From the NCBI GenBank assembly GCA_019054805.1, contig JAHQIY010000032.1, positions 434,001-498,000 on the forward strand: a DNA stretch of 64,000 nucleotides, written 5' to 3'. This DNA comes from Brachionus manjavacas (lineage: Eukaryota > Rotifera > Eurotatoria > Ploima > Brachionidae). The notes under the pieces were generated by a model, which was not told where the DNA came from, searched no databases, and worked only from the letters and a program-made list of their open reading frames with translations. A program made the position numbers and the translations under genes. Shown here piece after piece: positions 33,742 to 45,600 of this stretch (its first letter is position 1; each line of letters starts with the position of its first letter).

Positions 33742-34362
33742 AATTTTGAATTTTTATTTTTTCTAATCAAACAAAAATTTAAATTTAAAAATGGTTTCAA
33801 CGTTTTCTAGATAAATAAAATGAAATCTAAAATCATAGGCTTAAATTTTAAATATAGAACAATTTTTGTTTTTTCTCAAAAAATAATTATGAAATTAACA
33901 AAACTATCATCATATTCAAAAAGCTCAGAAAATTGTGAGTCGAATGGTATGTTGTATTTGAATTTTTAAATTCAATTCTCGAAATAACTGAGGTCTTTTA
34001 TTTTAATCAAAATATCTCAGAAATCAAACAAATTTATGGAAAGTTCTTTAAAATCTCAGCAAGAATAATGGGGGTGAGTGGTATAAAATTTTGGAATCAG
34101 TAGAGTCAATTTTTAAAAATCTAAGAAAAAAAAATAGTTAAATTTTAAAAGTAGAGAAATTCCTGACTAAATGACTGTTTAAAACTTTTGAAAATGTTTT
34201 TTTCTTGAAAAAAAAGGAGAATCAGGAAATTTTCAAAATTTAAGGGTCAGTGTTTTATTCGGAACCCTTAACTTTAAGTGAATCATCCAGGAAATAAAGT
34301 GCTTTTTATCAATTGTTTCCTTTTTTTTTTACTATTCAATATTTTTAATTGATTTATTTATT

Positions 34363-34490
34363 TAATAAATGCTGATTAATAAAACTTTTAACAAATTTGG
34401 AAATTAAAAAATATTTGCTTATCAAATAAAGTAGCCCCAGTGGAAAAAATAGATATATTCAAATCAGTTTATGTCAATTAGAATTCTGAA
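34363..34490 (+). pseudogene. Scrambled duplicate of the WSC/PKD/EGF gene's 3' end
   Basis: The sequence GATTAATAAAACTTTTAACA and what follows copies exon 5 around 33016-33066. It then jumps directly to a copy of 33679-33757 (AAAGTAGCCCCAGTGGAAAA through the stop and 3' flank). About 610 bp coding for the EGF repeats and membrane helix are absent. Substitutions show it has diverged. The fused remnant lies 620 bp downstream of the parent stop and is not expected to be expressed. Confidence 0.85.
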
Positions 34491-34570
34491 TAGTTTTTTT
34501 TTTTTTAAATCAAACAAAAATGTGAAATTTATGGATAAATTGATTTATTTTAAATTTTTTTAAATTTTAA

Positions 34571-34612
34571 TACGTCGCCAGAATTGGCGCTAAATGAAAA
34601 AAATAAATAAAT
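34571..34612 (+). repeat. Retroposon-type 3' tail
   Basis: A short hairpin (CGCCAGAATTGGCG) is followed by TAAATG, an A-run and (AAAT)n. This resembles the ends of non-LTR or SINE elements. A comparable tail ends the 9359-9894 retroposon, and another occurs near 26568-26600 (CCTCCTTTAAGGAG followed by A-rich sequence). No body could be assigned. Confidence 0.4.
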
Positions 34613-34737
34613 TAGTACTTGTGCAAATCGTTCTTCATCTAATAAAATAATTAATCACAAAATTTTCAATTTAATAGAATCAATTTTTAAATTCTCAAAT
34701 TTATCTTTAATTTTTGATTGTAATTTAATCTTTATTT

Positions 34738-36040
34738 AGTAGTAGTAGTAGTAGTAGTAATAAAAACTGAGTATAGAATAAATCTACACTAACACCAAAC
34801 GGCGTTTAGCTCAAGTTGAGCTGTGGGAGTCTTTCTTTGCTTTCTCTGAACCATACCAAACACTTCTTTATCAATACCCGATTTGAAGCTATTGACTGTT
34901 TCAGCATTCACCACACTTTGTGGTAAATCATTCCACCTTGACACAATTCTGTTCGATAAAAAATTGTACCTAAATGAGCCGCGTTTACTAATTTTTCTAA
35001 CAAGCTTCATGTTATGCTCTCTTCATAGATTCATTTTCAAACTTTTTGCAAAATTCACTCCGTTCACCAAGTTGATTTTCTCATGGCCGTTGACTATTTT
35101 AAACATTTGAATTAAATCTCCTCTTGTTCTGCGCTCTTCCAAGTTCATTAGTTCTAGCGATTTAAGCCTATCTTCGTATGATTTTTTCTTTAAATATTTG
35201 ACTAATTTGGTTGCACGTCTCTGAACTTTCTCAATCATATTTATACTTGTTTTGGTTGAAGGATTCCACGCACTAACGGCATATTCAAGATGAGGTCTGA
35301 CAAGTCCTGTGTATAAAAGTCTAAGAGTCTCACTATCCAAATATACGAATGAATTCCTAATTTGACCTAAAATTCTGTTAGCTTTTGCTGCCGCTGCTGA
35401 ACATTGTTTGCTCCACTTAAGATCATTCGACACCAAAACACCGAGATCTTTTTCTTCATTGGTTTCTTTCAAAATGACTTCACCATCAGCGTTTGAAACC
35501 GTGTAGGCCATTTTGTCTCTATTTTTTCCTATTTACATTGCCTTGCATTTCGATACATTCAGTTCGGTAGAACACGTCTTTGTTCAACTGTCTAAAACAT
35601 TCAAATCGTCTTGTAACTGAATCGATCCTGTTTGAACTTTACTTGAAATCCCTAGAATCTTTAAATCGTCTGCACAACAGAGACACGGACTTTGAATCAA
35701 CTCTAATAGGTCGTTTATGTACAAAACAAACAAAATGGGACCAAAGACCGATCCCTGTGGAACACCACTTGAAACTTTCTCCCATTTTGATGTTACATTA
35801 CCAAGGACTATTCTTTGTGTTCTACTTACAAGAAACGATTTAATCCATTCGTACGGCTCCTCGACTTTACCATACCCTCTCAATTTAACCAGCAATTTTC
35901 TATGTGACACTTTATCAAAGGCTTTTGAAAAATCTGTGTAAATGATGTCAACGAAATTTCCGTTTTCGATCTCGTATGCTACTTTATCATTAAACTCAAA
36001 TAAGTTCGTTGTACACGATTTTCCGGGCATAAAACCATGT
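34738..36040 (-). mobile_element. 5'-truncated L2/CR1-like LINE
   Basis: Minus-strand frames 36030-35584, 35511-35023 and 35010-34789 together read the reverse transcriptase from KSCTTNLFEFNDKVAYEIEN, IIYTDFSKAFDKVSHRKLL and [20 protein letters not shown], with a damaged box CADDLKILG (usual YADD). Then come EEKDLGVLVSNDLKWSKQC, LVRPHLEYAVSAWNPSTKTS and IEKVQRRATKLV, ending FLSNRIVSRWNDLPQSVVNA. Two frame breaks. The 3' end is a clean (TAG)n tract at 34738-34759. It is the same broad family as the LINEs at 5070 and 28560 and has the same orientation. No endonuclease part remains. Confidence 0.85.
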
Positions 36041-36514
36041 TGTTTTTAATTTAAGTATTGAAATTTTTTTGTAAAAAAAGGGCTTATTGTCTACATATTG
36101 TAAAAGATAGGGTATATTTTTAAACTACGCTCTTTGAAACCCTAAATTTCATTTTTTTTAGCTTCCTAAAAAGAATGAATTTTAGGATCTTATAAAGAAC
36201 AAAAACCTTTAAAAGCTGTAATTCTTCCAGACCCAGGTTTTCAATGATAAAATTGGAATATTTTTTTAAATTATACATATTCTGAAAAATAATAAAATTT
36301 TTATGCTCTAATGTATATTTTTATTAAATAAAAGTCAATAAAATTTTTTTTTTAAATTATACTAGACAAAATTCTCACCAAATTTATGGTTTACTTTTTA
36401 AAAAATTAAATGAAATCTTAAAAGCATAAGATTTTTTTCAAAATTTATATTTAAGTTTTATTGATAATTTAATTTTTGAATATTTTAATTAAATTTTTGA
36501 CACTATATCATTTT

Positions 36515-36912
36515 TAGTGTTGAGATCCGTACAAGCGGACACTTAACCGGCCAAAATTTTCAGAAACCATGACCGTGTCCGCATTAGTCGGACAATCTTT
36601 AAGCGGGCCGCCAAAAAATATGGTCTTAAAAATACGGACGATCAAAAATTTGGCGGTTGAACACTTAAATTGATATTTTTTTCGAAAAAATGGTTTAAAT
36701 TTAAAAAAAAATTACTTATTAAAATGTTAAAAAAAGTAAAAAAAAATTTTCTTTATTTATTTTAAAAAGTTTTTTAAGATTTTTTTTTCAAAATTTTACA
36801 AATAATTTAGTGACCGGCCACCTAAAAGTTGCAAAACCTGGCTGACCGGTCAAATGGCCGCAAAAAACCGTTCGTGTATTGAACCGGTTTGTCTTGACCG
36901 TATCTAACACTA
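36515..36912. mobile_element. hAT-like MITE, ~398 bp
   Basis: The left end is TAGTGTTGAGATCCGTACAA. The right end in reverse complement is TAGTGTTAGATACGGTCAAG. TAGNG ends and an 8-bp duplication are typical of hAT elements. The flanks ATCATTTT (36507-36514) and ATCGTTAT (36913-36920) agree at six of eight positions. The interior is GC-rich relative to its surroundings (GGCCGCC, ACCGGTC motifs) and non-coding. Confidence 0.65.
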
Positions 36913-37922
36913 ATCGTTATTTATATAAAAAAGCCTCATGGCTTATTCGAAATAAAATTTATCTATTAAAAATTAGAAATTGGGTTTAAATATAAAAAAG
37001 AAAGTAAAAGATTATGGAATCACTGAATTTGAATTTAAATAGCCATCAAAGAACTGGATGAATTTATAAACAAAAATTTTGGTACTTCAATTAATCGAAA
37101 TATAAATGAATTAATGAAGAAATTTTAGATTTTAAAATTAATTTACTTCTAGCATTTGCATGCATTCTTTTATTCAAATGTATTTTAAAACAAAACAAAA
37201 ATTTTAACAATGCATTTGGCTGTAAAAAACATCTATGAGTTTATTTGTAAAATTAAAATATAATTTTTTTTATCATTTTTTAAATATCAACATAACTTGC
37301 AGAAAAATATTAATTTCCCAATTAACTATTTTTTGTAATCATTCATTCATGAGATAAAAAATGGAATATTCGTGAAAGCTCTATTGTCCAAGAGTGTCTA
37401 ATTATAATTGAAATTTGTGTAATAAATTGCCAAGTCTCTTAAAAAAAAATTTCAAAATTTGCTTCAATTACAGAAGGTAATTAAGCTTAAACAATATAAT
37501 TGAAAATCAATCATTAAATCTTGGCTCACACAAGAAACTATATAAACAAAAAGAATCAGCGAAAGATAAGTTAATAAATATTTTCAAATAAAAATAAATA
37601 GGCGACAAAAAATTTTTGATTGTTTTTCATACAAGTAAATTTTTCAAATTGATATAAAATTAGATCAAGCGTTACATGTACAATTGGTTGGTTTTTTTTC
37701 TTACCAAATATCTAAATTAAATATCTTGGATCTCGACAAAATTGTCAACGACTTTGTTTTTCTCGTCAAAAACTTTAGAAAAAATCAAGTCCCAATTGAA
37801 TAGTTTTCCACCTCTTGCATAATTCCATTCTAATTTTTCCGCCTATAAAGTTTTGAGATAAAAATTTTTGTATAAAAATTGAGAATTTTTAAAAACCGAA
37901 CTTTTTTTTAAAACAATCAAAA
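36913..37922. other. AT-rich upstream region of the 37923 gene
   Basis: No gene or clear repeat. It holds the presumptive promoter of the following gene. Confidence 0.35.
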
Positions 37923-39223
37923 ATGGGTAGCGATATGAGCAAGCCAAGACCAAGAAGAAATGTGTCTGCCGATGCGTAAATGGACCTTAAAAGTGGGCAA
38001 GAATGGAATTTAACTTTTTATTTTAAGATTTCGAGATCAAGCTGTCAAAAATTTGGTTTGTAGGGAAGTTGGCTACGGCGACTACGGTGACATGTACCGC
38101 CGAGAGCCTCCTCGATACTATGGCAGACCAAACGAGCCGGTGCGGCGCTTTCCGCCGGACCCTTGTGATCCTTGCAGAACTAGTCGATGCTCGACTCCAA
38201 ATCCTTGCTTGCCAGTCACATCCAATTATGCTGACGTTCCAGTTGACACAAAATACTACCGACCTAGCCAATACCAAACTCTTAGGCCAAACTGCTACAA
38301 GGACGACTTTTGCGTTGAGCCGCGCCAAATGAGTATTCGCAAGCCTTACTCCCCATATCCGTATGATGACTGTGACAGACTTGGCCAGAAAAATGACTGC
38401 GATTACATTCCAAGTGATAAGATCTATGAAATCCGCAAAGAAAAAGTGCTGATCAAAACAGACCGATCGCAAAGTCCGCCAAAAGTTAGAAGCAAAAGCT
38501 CAGATCGGTATTTGGAAGTGCCAAGATCGGTCAGAATTCTGAACGCAGAGTCCTACCGGCCTGAAAAAGTGATCCTCAACCCGGATGCCGAGAGCACAAG
38601 GTCTCGTTTGAGATCCAGATCAGGCTACAATGAAGAAGTTCACGTTAGATCAGAATCAAGTGAAAAACATTTTGTAGAAAATAAGAACCTTAATTCAAGC
38701 TTGAATAAATCTCAGATTTGCTTAAATAATGACATCATTTATGTACCCATGGTTCGCGAGGAGTTTATTAAGCGCGAATCGCAAAAATTAAATTCAGAAT
38801 CAGGTACAGGCTCTTATATCAATCGTTTCTAACTTTATTAGTTTTTTTTAGCTTTATTAGTTAGTTAGACTAGATGATATTTTTTTTTTCTTAATTTTAA
38901 TTAATATTGACAAAAATACTTCAGATCAAGGCGAAACAGAGTGGCGTAAGCGACCAAATAAGATAATCATCAGGGAAGTTGAACAACCAAGTATTAAATC
39001 AATTTTAAAGAATCAATTAGATCCGGTTAGCTTTAACTCTGAAGCTAATATTAAAGAGATTTTAGCAGATAGAATTTTGGATGATAATGGTACAATTAAC
39101 GCACAGACACCTAATGGTCGGCTATCCAACCCCTCGGCTTCAAATGAACTTAGTTCAACTAGCTTCGCTAATTTGAAATTTGGAGTTGGAAAAGACGGAA
39201 GCTTACTCTATACTTATGAATAA
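37923..39223 (+). CDS. Uncharacterised 375-residue Arg/Tyr/Pro-rich protein, three exons
   Basis: Exons 37923-37975, 38028-38803 and 38925-39223 splice (GT..AG, phases 2 and 1) to 1128 nt. I do not recognise the product. It starts MGSDMSKPRPRRNVSADA. A region of about 20-120 is rich in Tyr, Pro, Arg and Cys (YGDYGDMYRREPPRYYGRPN; PDPCDPCRTSRCSTPNPC), followed by YYRPSQYQTLRP and KPYSPYPYDD. The middle is rich in Arg-Ser (SRSRLRSRS-like, SQSPPKVRSKSSDRY). The last exon is acidic/hydrophilic with SIKSILKNQLDPVSFNSEAN and ends LKFGVGKDGSLLYTYE. No signal peptide or membrane helix. Low complexity and tyrosine repeats suggest a structural or cytoskeleton-associated role, but that is a guess. Its coding sequence is clearly less AT-rich than the flanks. 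Confidence 0.75.
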
Positions 39224-40380
39224 AATTCTGTCTGTTTATTTTTTTTATTATTTCTAAAACAAATTACAAATTATTTTTATATTCAAAAAGTTTCCCTGAA
39301 GAAACGCACTAAATAAATCATTTTTTTTTCTATTTATTCATTCTAATGATCAATAAATACATGTGATTATAACCAAATTATTTAGATAATACTTAAAAAT
39401 AATTAAAAAAAAATTATTAAACAATTGTTTTTTCCATTTAGAAAAATCTGTAATAATTAATAATATTTTTGAACACTTTTTACAGCACTTAGGCCAGTAA
39501 ATCCAAAAATGCAAAACGGTACAACATAGAAATCATAGACCCACTATGTTCCGAAAAAAATTTTCCAAAAAAATGAATTTTTAACGAATATTAATGATTT
39601 AACTAACTTAAAAAATAAAATTTTGATTTGATTTTTTTGAAATGGAGTTATCTTTAATTTCTAATTTGAAATTATTTTAGTAGATTATTAAATAAAAAAT
39701 ATATTGTTTATCAATTTTAATTATTAATAAAGTCTTTATTAATTTTTTAGACTTTGAAAGTTAATTTAATTTTGGAAATGACAAGCTAAGAGAGGCTAGA
39801 ACAAGAACGTGTGGAAAGAGCAATTACTTTGAGAGTAGCAGCTTTACTAGATTCAGATACCATAATGGAAGCAAGGAGGCTTTGGGTGAAAAATGGAATT
39901 AATAAGCTGTTTTCGTCTAATTAAGCACAAAACCTGATTGTCAGTTGACAAAATCAGGTCTAATCAATTTGAAAAAATATTAGACTCTAAATTTTTTTTG
40001 ACATCAGTTTTATTTTTACAGATTTTAAAATTTTAATTTCAGCATTTTAATGTTATTTTTTTTAACTACTTTTATTTTTATAAGCAATTAATTTTTAAAT
40101 GTATTAAGTTTAAATTTGAATAAATTTAGTGTTAATCGGTCTTTTAGGAACAGGAGCACTAGACTGTTAATCAGCCGTGAAACGTGAAGCTTGAGATTAA
40201 AAGACAATCCAAACTTTCAAATATTTTTATTATTTCAATTTTTATTAAATTTACATTAAATTTACTAATGTTTATTTAAATAAAGGATAACTATTTGATT
40301 AATTACTGATTTTTTTTGAGATAATAAAAAAACAGTATCATTTAGACCCTTATGCTCTGTCAATAATTTTGGAAATATAA
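39224..40380. other. Intergenic stretch with a short unassigned frame
   Basis: Mostly AT-rich. At 39791-39924 a frame reads RLEQERVERAITLRVAALLD then SDTIMEARRLWVKNGINKLF before TAA. It has a protein-like composition, no start and no recognised domain. It may be a lone exon or transposon debris. Confidence 0.3.
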
Positions 40381-40384
40381 AAAA

Positions 40385-40665
40385 AAGAGCTGATGGTGTC
40401 AAACAATCCCACCAGAAGACTGATCAAAGAGTCTTATAGTCAAGCTTCCGAAAAAAGGAGACAAAATGAACTGTGACAATTGTTGAGGAAAATTACTACT
40501 ATCAAAAGCATACAAGGCGTTCTGCCATTTAGCTCAGGGTAATATCAGAAAGAAGCATTGCATGGTGTTCTTTATTATTATTCAAGGTTAATCAACAGGC
40601 TAGTGCCCATGCCTCATGAGACTGATTAACACTTCATTTATTTAATTAATTATTAATAAAAAAAA
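40385..40665 (+). mobile_element. LINE reverse transcriptase scrap with 3' tail
   Basis: Plus-strand frames at about 40440-40560 read VKLPKKGDKMNCDNC then GKLLLSKAYKAFCHLAQGNI. This is the start of a reverse transcriptase (usual pattern PIPKKGD...C.NWRGI.LL...YK). It jumps to a 3' end containing GGCTAGTGCCCATGCC and a T/A-rich tail at about 40635-40665. It is a different family and opposite orientation from the LINE immediately to its right. Confidence 0.6.
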
Positions 40666-40689
40666 AATACATATATTAAAAATATTAAA

Positions 40690-42095
40690 ATAAAATTTAT
40701 AAAATTGAATAGAGTTATTGATTTAATAGTTATTTGAAAAAATTTAACAATAAGCTATTTAAGTTAAACAATTCAAATTTAGAAACAAAATCTGTGTAAA
40801 TTAAATTTATATTATTGAAAATTGATAGCTTAAACGTTGAAAACTTCAACATTGATCTCTTGATCACAAAGCAATTTATTAATCTTGAATAAAAATGTTC
40901 AAATGTTTTTTCTCCACTTTTTGATTTGGCCATTGGTTCAATAAGGTTATTACTGTTCCTTAAAATATAATTCAAATTTTTTGAGTCATTTTTCTTTAAT
41001 TTTTCTTTAAGAATTAGCGGAGCATTGAAATAAAGTAGACATTTATAAGAAAAAGTTAGCATCCTTTCAAAAATTCGATGTCGAAATGAATAAAGACCAT
41101 ACTTTTCTAAAGCGTTATTTATTTCATTAAAGCTGTTTGCTTCTAGCTTAAGATTTAAAAGTTTTATGATAGAGATATAATAACTTTTAGCTAATTTATT
41201 TATTGCTTCTTTTGAAAAATAGCATAAAAGCGTAGAGCAATAGTCAAAATACGGGAGGATAAAAGTCTTAAAAAACTGTATCTTTACTGAAGTAGCAAGA
41301 TAGAAAATTCTCTTGATAGAAAATAATTTCCTATTAACTTGAATTGATAAATTAGATACAAATTTGGTAAAATTAAGATTTTGATCAATTATGAAGCCTA
41401 ATAAGCAGATTTCCTTTACAACTAATATGTCTTCATTACCTACTCTAATCTTATCTGGATATAATTTTTTCCTATTTTCAAAAATCATGCAAAAAGTTTT
41501 TGACCAGTTTATATCAATTCTGTTAAAAATACACCATTCATTTAAATTTTTTGTTGTAACATTTAATTTTATCAAAGAAGTTTCAAGGTCTTTTTCAGAG
41601 ATACTTATTGTTGTATCATCTGCAAACATTTTAATACTTAAATTTTTAAATAAAAATGGTAAATCATTGACAAAATTAAGAAATAGCAGTGGACCCAGGA
41701 CAGATCCTTGCGGGACACCTAATTTTAATTTTACTGGATTAGACTTTTCACAACCAATTCTAACTATCTGAGATCTATTTTCAAAATAGTTTGAAAGAAG
41801 ACCCAAAGAAGAATTATCAAAACCATAGTGAAAAAGTTTTAAAAATAATAAATTTGAATCAATTACATCAAATGCTTTCCTAAAGTCAATAAACAAAGAA
41901 ACAGTTGTTAGTTTATTTTCTTTAGCTTTATTTATTTCACTGATATACTCATGGATTACTGTTTGACAAGAATGTCCGTTTCTAAAACCATGTTGTCCTT
42001 TAAATAAAATCTTATTCGATTCAAAATAATAAGATATCTGTTTTGCTAAAAGTTTTTCAAAGATTTTTGCTATTGGTGATAGAATTAGAAGAGGA
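40690..42095 (-). mobile_element. 5'-truncated LINE with long intact RT frame
   Basis: A single open frame 41896-40730 (388 codons) covers the reverse transcriptase from [37 protein letters not shown] and the intact catalytic box MFADDTTIS, then WSKTFCMIFEN and the C-terminal part (FILPYFDYCSTLL; FSTFKLSIFNNINLIYTDFV). The preceding RT segment continues in the same strand to about 42090 (PIAKIFEKLLAKQISYYFES, GQHGFRNGHSCQTVIHEYIS). The endonuclease is absent, so it cannot move by itself. The long open frame suggests it is younger than the other LINEs here. Confidence 0.85.
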
Positions 42096-42618
42096 TATAT
42101 TCTTATATATTGCTATTGGATATATTCTTTTCCTCTATAGAAGAGGAAAAGAATGCAAAGGTTTTCAGTAGGAGCTAAACCACAGAGCTATACTCCACAT
42201 AGAACGATTAAGGAATAAAAATAAACAAGAGAAGATTTAGAAAATAAAACAATAAATTTTTAATAAATTAGAAAACTTTATTCGGTATTAAAAAATTTTA
42301 TCCTATCAACAAATTTCAATTTAAAAACAAGTTTACAAGTGTAAATAAATCTTGGCGACAAAAAAATTCAGTGACTTTTCACTTGTGATGTGGGCACATT
42401 TTCCAAATTAAAAATTCAATAAATAACTAAAAATGAAAATTTCTTCAACTGGCCGAAAGCTTTACAAATGTAAGATTTTTACAAGTATTAATATATTGAG
42501 CATTCATTCGACGACGATGTATTCTCATGTATTCTTGGCAAATTCAGACCTCGCTTAAAAATTGGAAAAAAAATGCTTTAAAATTAGGCAAGGACAAAAA
42601 AAGGAGAACAAAAATTTC

Positions 42619-45600
42619 CTACGTAGAATCCAGAGTAGTGTGGAGCAAATTTACCAAGATCATTCGGTGATGGTTGTCCAGGCTGATGCCATTGGCGCTA
42701 GCTTGTGCCGAATCAACAGTGGAATCAAAGTTTCCCGCCGAATTCAAACTATTGCTGAACACATTCTCGGACCTGACTCTTGCCGCCTCATTCTTAAAAT
42801 TGGTCGGCCTTATGCGAATCAAAGGCTTGCGCACCGTCACCTTGCCACTGTCGCTCCTTCCATCATTAGCCTTTGACTCCACGCTCTCAAAATTAGCTCT
42901 TATAAGCTTTATATTCTCACTGCTGGGCTGCTTGACCCTAAAGTTGGGCACTTTCTTGAACATGAAATTGCTGTCACATGCTGACGTATTAAGCTCACTG
43001 CTCTTGGTCTCATCGGCTTCGGCAATGTCCTCATCTTCGTAAAAGTCCTCGTCTAGGGGCTTAAAATTTTTGATTGTGTCATACTTGGAGCAGTTGGACG
43101 AGGACGACGAGGACATGGACAAGTTTGAATAGATGGGCTCGTTTGACGCGGACGAATAGGACGAAGCTGTGGGACTGGACGGCGAAATGTTTTTCGCAAT
43201 TATTTTCACTGGCGAGTGCTTGGCAATGGACTCTTGGGAAAAGCTAATTTGGTTGTTGTCACAGTTGCTCACGCCACTGTCCGTGCTCAGGATTGTGGAT
43301 GTGCTGTCGGCAAAAAAGTTCATTCTTGTTTGGCTGCAGAGCGAGGGCTTGATGGCGGCGGGCCGGTCGTTCAGCGAGTTTCGCTTGGCGATCGCATGCT
43401 TCTCTTGGGCACAGTGCTGGTTGGGATCTGTCATGTTGCGTCTGGGGCGGTCCAAGCGACCGCCGAATATGCGCGTTCCGCTCGCTTGCTTTGCATGCGC
43501 CTTTCTGTCCATGTCGGGAGACTTGGCACTCTGGACAATGGTGGCATCGGACTGATTCTCGGTGAGGGTGGCACTTGAGTTGCGCCTGTCCGTGTCGCTC
43601 TCTATTTCGTTGGACTCGGCCGAAAAGCTTCTCGATATGGTGGTCGTAGATGTTGGGCCCTCGTGGCTTGTCTCGGACTTGGGCGCCGGCGCGCCCGTGA
43701 CCAGCTTTTGTCTCTCGCACAAGTATTTTTGTTTGGCCAGCTCCAAGAACTCGATCCACTTTTTGCACTGGTTCGATATGAACATGCAGACCGAGTCGGG
43801 CACGTTGTAGTCGTTGAGCGAGATGCAAATGAACGCCTTGTCGCTCTGGCTAAGTTCTTTGACTATCATGCGGTTTGTCTGCATGGGCGGCTTGATTATT
43901 TTGTATTTTTTGCTTTTTTTAAGCTGGGTGATTAGGAGCATGTCGGTGAAGAGGAAGCAGTGAACGTCGACGGACTTGGGCACGTCCTTGAGACGCAGCG
44001 GTCCCTGGTGGATCAGCTCCCTGACAGACGTTGTGGCGCAGCCCGGCAGCGCAGATTTGATGTCGAACTTTTTGAATTGATTCAGGATCTCGTTTACTTC
44101 CTCGTTTTGTCCTTGGACACCTTCGTATTTCTCGATCGAGTCCGATATGTCGTTGAACTGGGCCAAGTAGCCCAGCTTGACGTTTATTCTATTAGGCAAA
44201 GAGTTCACTATTTCTTTCTTAACAAAAAAGCAAATTAAGAAAAGGTTTTTTGGGTTCTAGAAGAATTAAGTTTTACGATTAAGGTGAATTTTTCTCGCTT
44301 GAAATCGTCGTCTGTGAATTGGCTTATGTTCTCTATTAGGATGTGATAGCGAGTGATTCTCTGCACCGGCATTATCATGTACTCGGAAAACTTGAGACGT
44401 CCTGCCAGAGGATGATTTTCGGCCCACTAAAAATTTATTTAATCATTTTATTTTTTTTCTTCATTTTATTTTAATTTTTTAAATAAATTTTGGAATTAAA
44501 ATTTACAATTTTTTTCTAAATTAAAACACTGATTGATCAATTAGTATATCAATTAAATAGAAAATACAATTAAATCTTCTTAGAGTTTAATTTAGTTCCC
44601 TTTTTAACCCGAATGTTTTTGAAAAAAATTTAAACTATTTTAATTTATTTTAATTTAAGTTAATTGTTCCGATTTTTTTGCTGAAAAAATGAATCCTTTT
44701 AATAAAATTGATACAAAAAAAATATTTTTTCTACATTTTATTTTAATTTTTTAAATAAATTTTGGAATTAAAATTTACAATTTTTTTCTAAATTAAAACA
44801 CTGATTGATGAATTAGTATATCAATAAAATACAAAATACAATTAAATCTTCTAAGAGTTTAATTTAGTTCCCTTTTTAACCCGAATGTTTTTGAAAAAAA
44901 TTTAAACTATTTTAATTTATTTTAATTTAAGTTAATTGTTCCGATTTTTTTGCTGAAAAAATGAATCCTTTTAATAAAATTGATACAAAAAAATATTTTT
45001 TTTCATTCTATTTAAATTTTTTAAATAAATTTTGGAATTAAAATTTACAATTTTTTTTTAATTTAATACGTTGACTGATCAATTAGCTTATCAATAAAAT
45101 ACAAAATACAATTAAATCTTCTTAGAGTTTAATTTAGTTCTTTTTTTAACCCGAATGTTTTTGAAAAAAATTTAAACTATTTTAATTTATTTTGACCATT
45201 TTATTGATCTTATAATATGATTTTATACCCTTTTTATGGTCTAATAATGGATTTTAATATATTTAGAAGTAACAAAATATTTTTCTTAAATTATAAACAA
45301 TAATTTTTTCAAACAAATAGGTTGATTACATTTCATCGAGAAAAATAGATTGTTAGTTATAAAATTATTTTATGGTCTTGTTATGATGCAAAAATTGATC
45401 AATTAGTATATCAATAAAATACAAAATACAATTAAATCTTCTAAGAGTTTAATTTAGTTCCCTTTATAACCCGAATGTTTTTGAAAAAAATTTAAACTTT
45501 AATTTAATTATTTCAATTTTTTTGCTGAAAAAATGAACCCTTTTAATAAAATTCATACAAAAAAATAATAAATCTCTAATTTTGCAAAAGAAAATATTTT

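Noticed and set aside
43169-44238. Plus-strand open frames opposite the last RhoGEF exon
   Set aside because: Shadows of the minus-strand coding sequence; composition is repetitive and no domain is visible.
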